NCBI GenBank assembly: GCA_017439425.1
Contig: JAFSJE010000004.1
Coordinates: 62,001 to 126,000 of the forward strand
Source: Oscillospiraceae bacterium
Lineage (GTDB): Bacteria; Bacillota; Clostridia; Oscillospirales; Oscillospiraceae
Direction of reading: 5' to 3'
DNA length: 64,000 bases
The position numbers and the translations under genes are program-made. Numbering within the stretch: the first letter of the stretch is position 1; the number at the start of each line of letters is the position of its first letter. This document shows, one piece after another, positions 32,182 to 39,934 of this stretch. Under the pieces are notes generated by a model, which was not told the DNA's origin, made no database searches, and saw only the letters and a program-made list of their open reading frames with translations.

Positions 32182-34026
32182 ATGCCCGAAAAGACGAGCT
32201 GGAACGAGGAGTTCCGTAAGAGATTTGACCGCCACGAGGATGAACTGAGATGGCTGTATTTTGAGCTGTACGGTGAAAACCGCGAGGCTTACGATTATTT
32301 CTGCAAGGTTCTGTGGGAGGCTTATGAGGCGCGCCCCGAGGCGCTCAAAATCCTCGACCGCGCGAGAGAAAAGAACCCGGACTGGTACCGCGGGCACGAT
32401 CTTGTCGGTATGCTCGCCTACGTCAAGGCGTTTGCCGGAACGCTGAAGGGCGTGCAGTCCAAGCTCGATTACATAGAGGAGGCGGGGGTTAATTACCTGC
32501 ACCTCATGCCGCTTCTCGAGAGCCCGGAGGGCAGGTCGGACGGCGGCTACGCCGTTTCGGACTTCCGCAAGGTGCAGCCGGAGCTCGGAACGATGGAGGA
32601 TCTCGCGGCTCTCAGCGACGATTGCCATAAGCGCGGCATATCAGTCTGCCTCGACTTTGTTATGAATCACACCTCCGAGGACCACGAGTGGGCGAAGCGC
32701 GCGAGAAAAGGCGAGAAGGAGTATCAGGACAGATATTTCTTCTTCGATGACTGGCGCATTCCCAACGAATATGAAAAGACAGTTCCGCAGGTTTTTCCGA
32801 CCACCGCGCCCGGCAACTTCACATGGTGCGACGAGGCCAAGAAGGTCGTTATGACCTGCTTCTACCCGTATCAGTGGGATCTGAACTATAAAAACCCCGT
32901 CGTAATGAACGATATGACGGACAATATGCTGAACCTCGCAAACCACGGTATCGACATCATCCGCCTCGACGCCGTTCCGTACATCTGGAAGGAGCTCGGC
33001 ACCTCCTGCCGCAACCTTAAGGAGGTGCATTCGCTCGTCCGCATCATGCGTATGACGACCGAGATTGTCTGCCCCGGAACTCTGCTTCTCGGCGAGGTGG
33101 TTATGGAGCCGTCGAAGGTCGTGCCGTATTTCGGCTCGGTCGAAAAGCCGGAGTGCCATATGCTCTACAACGTCACTACAATGGCGACAACGTGGCACAC
33201 AGTCGCAACTAAGGACACGGCACTTCTGAAGCATCAGCTCGGTCAGGTGTTCAGCCTGCCGAAGGACTACGTTTTCCTGAACTATCTCCGCTGCCACGAT
33301 GACATCGGATGGGGTCTTGATTACCCCTATCTCTGGCAGTTCGGAATGGACGAGGTGAGCCACAAGCGGTTCCTTAACGATTACTTTACCGGAAAGTGGC
33401 AGGGCTCCGACTCCCGCGGCGAGCTCTATAACGACGATCCGCGCCTCGGCGACGCGCGCCTCTGCGGCACCACCGCCTCGCTCTGCGGGCTTGAAACCGC
33501 GATAGCTGAAAAGGACGACGTAAAAGAGGAATTTGCCGCCCGCTACGATATAATGCTCCACGCCTATATGTTCACGCTCTCGGGGCTTCCCGTGCTCTAC
33601 TCCGGCGATGAGATCGCAGAGACGAACGATTACGGCTACCACAACGATCCCTTCAAGTGCGAGGACAGCCGCTGGCTCCACCGCGGCGATATGGATTGGA
33701 AGGCCGCCGAAAACCGCACAAAGCGCGGCACGGTCGAGAATACTGTTTTCGCCTCTCTGAGAAAGCTTGAAAAGCTCCGCGCAAAAAACCGCGTGTTCGA
33801 CGGCTCCGCCGATACGTGGATCATCGAGACCGGCGACCCTGCGGTTCTCGGGATAGGCAGATGGAAGGATGGACAGAAGCTCATCGCGCTCTTCAACTTC
33901 TCGAAGAGCCTCAAGACCGTCAAGGCGGGCGAGCGCGGCGAGTTTACCGACCTTATGACGAATAAAAAGCGCGGCGCCATGAGCGTAACGCTCAGACCGG
34001 GCGACTTCGCGTGGCTTCTGGGGTGA
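32182..34026 (+). CDS. Amylosucrase-like GH13 enzyme
   Basis: A 614-residue GH13 protein that follows amylosucrase (subfamily 4) along its length: an N-terminal helical domain, then NPDWYRGHDLVGMLAYV, AFAGTLKG, YLHLMPLLESPEGRSDGGYAVSD and QWDLNYKNPVV. The catalytic residues are Asp263 (IIRLDAV), Glu305 (LLGEVV) and Asp373 (RCHDDIGW). Such enzymes split sucrose and either polymerise glucose or hydrolyse it. Next to a PTS this may act on free sucrose or another glucoside. ATG at 32182 with AAAGGAG; the frame upstream lies in the leader hairpin. First gene of a run to 39711. Confidence 0.88.
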   Translation: MPEKTSWNEEFRKRFDRHEDELRWLYFELYGENREAYDYFCKVLWEAYEARPEALKILDRAREKNPDWYRGHDLVGMLAYVKAFAGTLKGVQSKLDYIEEAGVNYLHLMPLLESPEGRSDGGYAVSDFRKVQPELGTMEDLAALSDDCHKRGISVCLDFVMNHTSEDHEWAKRARKGEKEYQDRYFFFDDWRIPNEYEKTVPQVFPTTAPGNFTWCDEAKKVVMTCFYPYQWDLNYKNPVVMNDMTDNMLNLANHGIDIIRLDAVPYIWKELGTSCRNLKEVHSLVRIMRMTTEIVCPGTLLLGEVVMEPSKVVPYFGSVEKPECHMLYNVTTMATTWHTVATKDTALLKHQLGQVFSLPKDYVFLNYLRCHDDIGWGLDYPYLWQFGMDEVSHKRFLNDYFTGKWQGSDSRGELYNDDPRLGDARLCGTTASLCGLETAIAEKDDVKEEFAARYDIMLHAYMFTLSGLPVLYSGDEIAETNDYGYHNDPFKCEDSRWLHRGDMDWKAAENRTKRGTVENTVFASLRKLEKLRAKNRVFDGSADTWIIETGDPAVLGIGRWKDGQKLIALFNFSKSLKTVKAGERGEFTDLMTNKKRGAMSVTLRPGDFAWLLG

Positions 34027-34030
34027 GATA

Positions 34031-34855
34031 ATGGAGAAAAAGCTCATCTTTCTCGACATCGACGGAACGCTGACGGTCGCGGGCTCGAACGACCCGCCCG
34101 AGAGCGCCGTCCGCGCGATAAAGGCGGCGCAGAAAAACGGACACAAGGTCTTTCTCTGCACCGGGCGCAACCTCGATATGCTCTCTCCGCTCCTGCACTT
34201 CGGGTTTGACGGCGTGGTCGCCTCTGCGGGAGGCTACGTCACCGCCGGCGAAGAAGTGCTCTTCGACTGCCCGATGACCGGCGTTCAGCTTGAAAAAGCA
34301 ATGCGTCTGCTCGGTGAAAACGGCGTTTTCAGAACTATCGAGGCGAAGGACGCGACCTTCGGTGACGAAAACCTCGGCGATTTTCTTGCGAACGCAGGTG
34401 AGGGCAACTCCGAGCTCGTGCGCTGGAGAAAGGCTCTCGCGCAGGAACTGAATATAAGACCGATGGCGGAGTACGACGGCAGACCCATATACAAGGTCGT
34501 TATCATGTGCCTTGAATGGAGCCAGCTCGAGCCTGCAAGGCGCGAGCTTGAGGGGGAGTTTGACTTCTGCATTCAGGATCTGGCCGCCCGCGGCTGCCTC
34601 AACGGAGAGCTGATAAACCGCCGCTTCAACAAGGGCACAGGGGTTCGACTCGCCGCAGAGAAGCTTGGCTTCGACATCGAGGATACCATCGGCTTCGGCG
34701 ACAGCATGAACGATCTCGAGATGATCAGGGTCGTCGGCACGAGCGTCTGCATGGCCAACGGCTCGCCTCAGCTCAAGGAATTATCGGATATTGTCTGTCC
34801 CTCTGTCGAGGAGGACGGATTATATAAAGCATTCACAGACCTGAAATTAATTTAA
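34031..34855 (+). CDS. HAD-superfamily Cof-type phosphatase
   Basis: A 274-residue HAD IIB (Cof) hydrolase with all four motifs: FLDIDGTLT at the start, CTGR near residue 42, a mid-sequence lysine (RFNKGTGVRL) and GFGDSMNDLEM near 220. Such proteins dephosphorylate sugar phosphates or FMN-like compounds, and the position between amylosucrase and PTS genes suggests a sugar phosphate substrate. It lies 4 bases after the previous stop with a GGGGTGAG site, so it is cotranscribed. Confidence 0.9.
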   Translation: MEKKLIFLDIDGTLTVAGSNDPPESAVRAIKAAQKNGHKVFLCTGRNLDMLSPLLHFGFDGVVASAGGYVTAGEEVLFDCPMTGVQLEKAMRLLGENGVFRTIEAKDATFGDENLGDFLANAGEGNSELVRWRKALAQELNIRPMAEYDGRPIYKVVIMCLEWSQLEPARRELEGEFDFCIQDLAARGCLNGELINRRFNKGTGVRLAAEKLGFDIEDTIGFGDSMNDLEMIRVVGTSVCMANGSPQLKELSDIVCPSVEEDGLYKAFTDLKLI

Positions 34856-34870
34856 AAAGGAGATACAAGT

Positions 34871-36754
34871 ATGGCACTCGACTACCGCAAGTGCGCCGAA
34901 GAGATCTATTCTCACCTCGGCGGACGCGACAACATCATCAGCGCGGCACACTGCGCCACGCGCCTGCGCCTTGTAATCGCGGATAACTCCAAGATCGACA
35001 AGGAAGCCCTTGAAAACGTAGAGGGCGTTAAGGGAATGTTCGATTCCAACGGTCAGCTTCAGCTCATCATCGGCACCGGCACCGTCAACAAGGTCTACGA
35101 CGAGTTTCTCGCCGTAACCGGCATGACCGCCGCCACGAAGGACGAGGTCAAGCAGGCCGCCGCCTCCAAGATGCCGCTATGGAAGAAGATCCTCAAGACG
35201 CCCGGTGATGTATTCGTTCCGATCCTCCCCGCAATCGTAGCCTCCGGACTTATGATGGGTATCGTTGAGGCTATTCCTAAGTTCGCGCCCGCCTTCGGTC
35301 AGACTGACTGGTTCTCGTTCCTTGACCTCGTCGCAAACACCGCGTTCGCGCTTCTTCCCGTTCTCGTCGCAATAAGCGCCGCGAGAGTTTTCGGCGGCAA
35401 TATCTTCCTCGGCGCCGTTATCGGCCTTATGATGGTACATCCCGCGCTTATCAACGCATGGACAGTCGGCAACTATGCCGCAGGTGAAATACCGACCTGG
35501 TCGATTTTCTTCTATCCGATACAACAGGTCGGCTATCAGGGTCACGTTATCCCGGTATTATTGGCGGTTCTCCTGATGAGCACCATCGAGAAGTGGCTTC
35601 ATAAGCACGTTCCCGAGATGATCGACCTCTTCGTCACCCCGCTTGTCACCGTAGTATGCACCGCTTACCTCACCTTCACCGTCATCGGCCCCGTGTTCTC
35701 CGTATTTGAGAACTGGGTACTTGCGGGTGCGCAGGCGCTTATCACCATCGGCTTCGGCTTCGGCGCCGCGGTCATGGGCGCTATATATCCGTTCACCGTC
35801 GTCATGGGTCTGCACCATATGTACAACGTCATCGAGGCGGGCATGATCTCCTCCACCGGCGTAAATACCTGGATGCCCATCGCAACCGCGGCGAATATCG
35901 CCCAGTTCGGCGCCTGCCTTGCGGTCGCTCTCAAGTGCAAGAGCCAGAAGACGAAGTCCGTTGCGCTCCCGTCCTCGCTCTCTGCGTCCCTCGGCATCAC
36001 CGAGCCAGCTATCTTCGGTATTAACTTCCGCTTCATGAAGCCGTTTATTGCCGGCATGATCGGCGGCGCTGTCGGCTCTCTCTTCGCCTCCTGGATGACC
36101 GGTACCGATATGAACGGCAACGTTGTCAAGTTCGGCGCCACAACCTACGGCGTAACCGGTATTCCCGGAATCCCCGCGATCAACAACATCCCGATGTACC
36201 TTCTCCTTATGCTCATATCCGCCGGCGTTGCGTTCGTGATCACATGGTTCATCTGGAACGAGGATGAGCCGAAAAAGCAGACCGCTCCCAGCGCGCCCGC
36301 AAAGGCTGAGTCGAAGGCTCCCACCGCAAGCGTTATCCGCTGTGCCGCAGGCGAGCTCATTCAGCCCACCAACGGCAAGGTCATCGCCCGCGAGGCCATT
36401 CCCGACGCAACCTTTGCTGACGGCATCCTCGGCGACGGCGTCGGCATTGAGCCCTCCGAGGGCATCGTCTACGCACCGTTTGACGGCGAAGTTACGAGCG
36501 TTTTCGATACGAAGCACGCCATAACCCTCGAAAAGAACGGCATGGAGGTTCTCATCCACGTCGGCGTCAACACCGTCAACATGAACGGCGAAGGCTTTGA
36601 GGCGTTTGTCAAGGAGGGAGACACCGTCAAGGCCGGTCAGAAGCTCCTCGCCTTCGATTCCGCGAAGATCAAGGCCGCCGGTTATTCCGACTGCGTGGTC
36701 GTTCTTCTCACAAACGCGGAAGAGCTCGAAAAGGTTGAATGCGGTATTAAATAA
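34871..36754 (+). CDS. PTS sucrose/beta-glucoside-family EIIBCA
   Basis: A 627-residue fused PTS transporter that imports and phosphorylates a glucoside. The EIIB domain holds the phosphocysteine Cys28 in AAHCATRLRL. The EIIC domain spans about residues 100-460 with roughly ten membrane helices (GDVFVPILPAIVASGLMMG, GLHHMYNVIEAGM). A Pro/Ala linker follows, then an EIIA of the glucose type with His563 (LIHVGVNTVNMNGEGF). The resemblance is to ScrA/BglF. The sucrose preference is inferred from the neighbouring fructokinase and amylosucrase-like genes. AAAGGAGAT precedes the ATG. Confidence 0.93.
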   Translation: MALDYRKCAEEIYSHLGGRDNIISAAHCATRLRLVIADNSKIDKEALENVEGVKGMFDSNGQLQLIIGTGTVNKVYDEFLAVTGMTAATKDEVKQAAASKMPLWKKILKTPGDVFVPILPAIVASGLMMGIVEAIPKFAPAFGQTDWFSFLDLVANTAFALLPVLVAISAARVFGGNIFLGAVIGLMMVHPALINAWTVGNYAAGEIPTWSIFFYPIQQVGYQGHVIPVLLAVLLMSTIEKWLHKHVPEMIDLFVTPLVTVVCTAYLTFTVIGPVFSVFENWVLAGAQALITIGFGFGAAVMGAIYPFTVVMGLHHMYNVIEAGMISSTGVNTWMPIATAANIAQFGACLAVALKCKSQKTKSVALPSSLSASLGITEPAIFGINFRFMKPFIAGMIGGAVGSLFASWMTGTDMNGNVVKFGATTYGVTGIPGIPAINNIPMYLLLMLISAGVAFVITWFIWNEDEPKKQTAPSAPAKAESKAPTASVIRCAAGELIQPTNGKVIAREAIPDATFADGILGDGVGIEPSEGIVYAPFDGEVTSVFDTKHAITLEKNGMEVLIHVGVNTVNMNGEGFEAFVKEGDTVKAGQKLLAFDSAKIKAAGYSDCVVVLLTNAEELEKVECGIK

Positions 36755-36772
36755 TTAAAAGGAGATAATAAT

Positions 36773-37033
36773 ATGAAATCATTTGAGTACACCATCACCG
36801 ATCCCGTCGGCATCCACGCCCGTCCCGCCGGAGTTCTCGTCAAGGAAGTAAAGGGCTTTGCCGGCTCCACCGTCACCATTCAGAAGGGCGAGAAGAGCGT
36901 CAACGCGCTCAAGCTTATGGCTCTCATGCAGATGGGCATTAAGCAGGGCGATACCGTCACCGTTTCCGTCGAGGGCGGCGATGAGGAGGCTGTCTGCACC
37001 GCGCTCGAGAGCTTCTTCAAGGCAAATCTGTAA
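36773..37033 (+). CDS. ptsH: Phosphocarrier protein HPr lacking the regulatory serine
   Basis: An 86-residue HPr that carries phosphate from EI to EII proteins. His15 in GIHARPAG is intact. The regulatory site that HPr kinase modifies in Firmicutes (Ser46) corresponds to Lys47 here: the family pattern VNxKSIM reads VNALKLM. This HPr could thus feed the PTS but not take part in Ser-HPr/CcpA signalling. AAAGGAGAT lies just upstream of the ATG, 18 bases after the EIIBCA stop. A terminator follows before ptsI. Confidence 0.95.
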   Translation: MKSFEYTITDPVGIHARPAGVLVKEVKGFAGSTVTIQKGEKSVNALKLMALMQMGIKQGDTVTVSVEGGDEEAVCTALESFFKANL

Positions 37034-37047
37034 CTAAAACCGCATAC

Positions 37048-37076
37048 AAAACGGCTGCCGTAATGACAGCCGTTTT
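37048..37076 (+). terminator. Terminator between ptsH and ptsI
   Basis: Stem AAAACGGCTG/CAGCCGTTTT with a 9-base loop. It probably gives partial read-through, so HPr is made in excess over EI. Confidence 0.8.
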
Positions 37077-37102
37077 GTCGATTGATGAAAGGAGTAAAAC
37101 CC

Positions 37103-38782
37103 ATGATTTCCATCCAGGGAAAGGGCGTTTCCAGCGGCGTAGCAGTCGGCCCTCTGTACTTCTACCGCCGCGCAAAGAGTGAGATAACCCGCACCGCTGT
37201 CGCAGATACCGAAGCTGAGTGGGCGCGCTTCAAGGCGGCTCAGGAAAGGGCAATAGCCGAGCTTAACGCACTTGCCGAGAAGGCGAGAGCCGAGGCGGGC
37301 GACGAGGCCGCGATGCTCTTCGAGACCCACGCGATGATGGTCGAGGATATGGACTATGAGGAGGCCATCGAGGCGGGCATCAAGGAGTCCTCGCTCAATG
37401 CCGAGGCTGCGGTTTCCGACGCCGGCGAAATGCAGGCAGCCGCCTTCGCCGCTATGGATGACGATTATTTCAAGACTCGCGCAGCCGATGTCAAGGACAT
37501 CTCCACCCGCCTTATCGGAATACTCTCCGGCGCGGTCGCGGGAGGAATCGACTCCGACGTGCCGGTAGTCCTCGCGTCCGACGATCTCGCTCCGAGCGAG
37601 ACCGTTCAGCTCGATAAATCGAAAATTCTCGGCTTCGTGACAAGCGGCGGCTCCGGCTCGAGCCACACCGCGATCCTCGCCCGCACGATGGGCATTCCCG
37701 CCATCATCGGCGTCGGTGATAAGCTGAAAACCGAATACGAGGGCCGCGAGGTCGCCATCGACGGCGGCACCGGCACCGTCGCAGTAGAGCCGGACGAGGC
37801 TGTGAGAGCGCAGATGCTCGCCAAGCGCGCTGAGCTTCTGAAGCGCCAGGCGCTCCTTAACGAGCTCAAGGGCAAGCCAAATGAGACGAAGGACGGCCAG
37901 CGTATCCGCGTTTACTGCAACATCGGCTCACCGGAGGACGTTCACACCGTTCTTGAAAACGACGGCGGCGGAATCGGGCTCTTCCGAAGTGAGTTCCTCT
38001 ACCTCGAGTGCGACGATTATCCCACCGAGGACTATCAGTTCGAGGCATACAAGAAGGTGCTCTCCGATATGGGCGACAAGGAGGTCGTCATCCGCACGCT
38101 CGACATTGGCGCAGACAAGCAGATAGACTACTTCAATCTCCCGAAGGAGGAGAATCCGGCGCTCGGCAACCGCGCTCTGCGAATCTGCCTCAACCGCCCG
38201 GAGATATTCAAAACCCAGCTCCGAGCGCTTTACAGAGCAAGTGCCTACGGCCATCTCTGCATAATGTTCCCGATGGTCACCTCCGTCTGGGAGGTCAGAG
38301 AGGCGAAAAAGCTCTGTGAGGTAGTAAAAAAGGAGCTCACGGCTGAGGGAATCCCGTATTCCGAGGACGTTCAGATCGGTATTATGATCGAAACTCCCGC
38401 CGCCGCCGTCATCTCCGACAGGCTCGCGAAGGAGGTCGACTTCTTCTCCTGCGGCACAAACGACCTGACGCAGTACACTCTCGCCTGCGACAGACAGAAC
38501 AACGACCTCGGCCGATTCTTCAATCCCCACCATACGGCGGTCATTCGCCTTCTCAAGATGGTCTGCGACAACGCGCACAAGAACGGCGTATGGGTCGGAA
38601 TCTGCGGCGAGCTCGGCGCTGACCTCGAGCTTACGGAGACCTTCCTCTCCATCGGAATCGACGAGCTTTCCGTATCCCCGAGAAGCGTTCTTCCGCTCCG
38701 CCAGAAGATACGCGAGACAGACGTGCGCGCCGTGCGCGAGAAGTGCATAGCTGACCTTCTGAGCGACGAATACAGACTATGA
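37103..38782 (+). CDS. ptsI: PTS enzyme I (phosphoenolpyruvate-protein phosphotransferase)
   Basis: A 559-residue EI that takes phosphate from phosphoenolpyruvate and passes it to HPr. The swivelling domain contains His188 in GSSHTAILARTMGIPA. The PEP-binding domain has GIGLFRSEFLYLE, QIGIMIETPAAA, FFSCGTNDLTQYTLACDR and a C-terminal GICGELGAD. The ATG at 37103 has AAAGGAG 9 bases upstream; the residues before it are not conserved. The stop overlaps the fructokinase start by 4 bases. That general PTS genes sit inside a sugar operon is unusual but seen in Clostridia. Confidence 0.97.
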   Translation: MISIQGKGVSSGVAVGPLYFYRRAKSEITRTAVADTEAEWARFKAAQERAIAELNALAEKARAEAGDEAAMLFETHAMMVEDMDYEEAIEAGIKESSLNAEAAVSDAGEMQAAAFAAMDDDYFKTRAADVKDISTRLIGILSGAVAGGIDSDVPVVLASDDLAPSETVQLDKSKILGFVTSGGSGSSHTAILARTMGIPAIIGVGDKLKTEYEGREVAIDGGTGTVAVEPDEAVRAQMLAKRAELLKRQALLNELKGKPNETKDGQRIRVYCNIGSPEDVHTVLENDGGGIGLFRSEFLYLECDDYPTEDYQFEAYKKVLSDMGDKEVVIRTLDIGADKQIDYFNLPKEENPALGNRALRICLNRPEIFKTQLRALYRASAYGHLCIMFPMVTSVWEVREAKKLCEVVKKELTAEGIPYSEDVQIGIMIETPAAAVISDRLAKEVDFFSCGTNDLTQYTLACDRQNNDLGRFFNPHHTAVIRLLKMVCDNAHKNGVWVGICGELGADLELTETFLSIGIDELSVSPRSVLPLRQKIRETDVRAVREKCIADLLSDEYRL

Positions 38783-39711
38783 GCAGGATTTACGACGTTG
38801 CCGCCCTCGGTGAGATACTTATCGACTTCACGGAGGCGGACGGCAAATTTACGCCGAACCCAGGCGGCGCTCCGGCAAACGTGCTGGCGATGCTGCGAAA
38901 GCTCGGCAAAAGGTGCGCCTTTATCGGCAAGGTCGGGCAGGATATGTTCGGCGACAGCCTCGTTTCCGCCCTTGACTCTCTCGGAATTGATACCGGCGGC
39001 CTTATACGCGACGCGCGGGTAAAGACCACGCTCGCTTTCGTCCACACTCTCCCGGGCGGAGACAGAGCCTTCAGCTTTTACCGCGACCCGGGCGCAGACA
39101 TGATGCTCAGAGCCGGCGAGGTCAACGGCGATATAGTTGATTCGTGCCGCGTTTTCCACTTCGGAACGCTCTCAATGACCGCAGAGCCGGTCAGAACAGC
39201 CACCGTTGAGGCTGTGGAGCGGGCAAAACGCGCCGGAGCGCTCCTGAGCTTCGATCCGAATCTGAGGCTTAACCTCTGGCAGAGTCCGGAGGAGGCAAGA
39301 GCTGCGATGGAATACGGGCTTTCCTGCGCAGATATCGCAAAGATAAGCGACAACGAGGTTGAGTTCCTCATCGGCGAGCGCGACTATGACTATGCCGGAA
39401 GAAAGCTCCAGACGGTTTACCCAAATCTGCGGCTGCTCACGATAACGGCGGGCGCTGATGGGAGCTACGCCTTCCGCGGTGCGGCTTCGGCATTTGAGCC
39501 GGCTTGCAAAAGAGGCGGCGTTATCGAGACAACCGGTGCCGGCGATACCTTCTGCGGGTGTATGCTGAACGCCGTACTGGAACGCGGGTTCGAGCTTGAT
39601 TTGCACGAAGCCCTGCGCTTTGCTAATCACGCGGCGTATATAGTCACAACGCGGCGCGGCGCGCTCATGCAGATGCCCGAAAAGAGCGAGGTCGAGGCTA
39701 TTTATAGGTAA
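38779..39711 (+). CDS. scrK: Fructokinase (PfkB family)
   Basis: A 310-residue ribokinase-fold kinase that should phosphorylate the fructose released from sucrose 6-phosphate or by amylosucrase. GEILIDFTEADGKFTPNPGG and APANVLAMLRKLGK open the protein, and the active-site signature ETTGAGDTFCGCML is at about 250-263. It is co-translated with ptsI through an ATGA overlap, which ties it to the PTS. It is clearly related to the kinase at 5003, so the genome has two. A terminator palindrome follows, duplicated by a MITE. Confidence 0.9.
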   Translation: MSRIYDVAALGEILIDFTEADGKFTPNPGGAPANVLAMLRKLGKRCAFIGKVGQDMFGDSLVSALDSLGIDTGGLIRDARVKTTLAFVHTLPGGDRAFSFYRDPGADMMLRAGEVNGDIVDSCRVFHFGTLSMTAEPVRTATVEAVERAKRAGALLSFDPNLRLNLWQSPEEARAAMEYGLSCADIAKISDNEVEFLIGERDYDYAGRKLQTVYPNLRLLTITAGADGSYAFRGAASAFEPACKRGGVIETTGAGDTFCGCMLNAVLERGFELDLHEALRFANHAAYIVTTRRGALMQMPEKSEVEAIYR

Positions 39712-39717
39712 AAGAAA

Positions 39718-39744
39718 AGAGGTGCTGTACTTTACAGCACCTCT
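39718..39744. repeat. Palindromic terminator duplicate, left (copy B)
   Basis: Arms AGAGGTGCTGTA and TACAGCACCTCT with a 3-base loop. Repeated with one loop change at 39908-39934. It acts as the terminator of the sucrose block, 7 bases after the fructokinase stop. Confidence 0.8.
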
Positions 39745-39907
39745 AAGACTGTAGACAAAGAAGAACAGCGTTGGATAAAGGTGGCGGGGATCTGTGAAGG
39801 GGCCGGCCAAGAGGCCCCTTCACGTCGCATAATCCGCCCGCAGGCGTCATATTTTGCGCTCAGAGAGCGCAAAATATGTTCGATGCGGAGACTTTGTCGA
39901 CGCATTG
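39745..39907 (-). mobile_element. 163-bp MITE-like element, copy B
   Basis: Same element as 28660-28822 in reverse orientation, with three internal substitutions plus one at the very end. Here both internal hairpins are perfect (the CATATTTTGCGCTC stem is 14 bp). It lies between two copies of a 27-bp terminator palindrome. The 163-bp length is identical in both copies. Confidence 0.82.
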
Positions 39908-39934
39908 AGAGGTGCTGTAATTTACAGCACCTCT
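39908..39934. repeat. Palindromic terminator duplicate, right (copy B)
   Basis: Second copy of the 39718 palindrome. It covers the last codons and stop of the leftward uvrA-like gene (KEVL and TAA at 39922), so this is probably the original copy and 39718 the duplicate. Confidence 0.75.
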
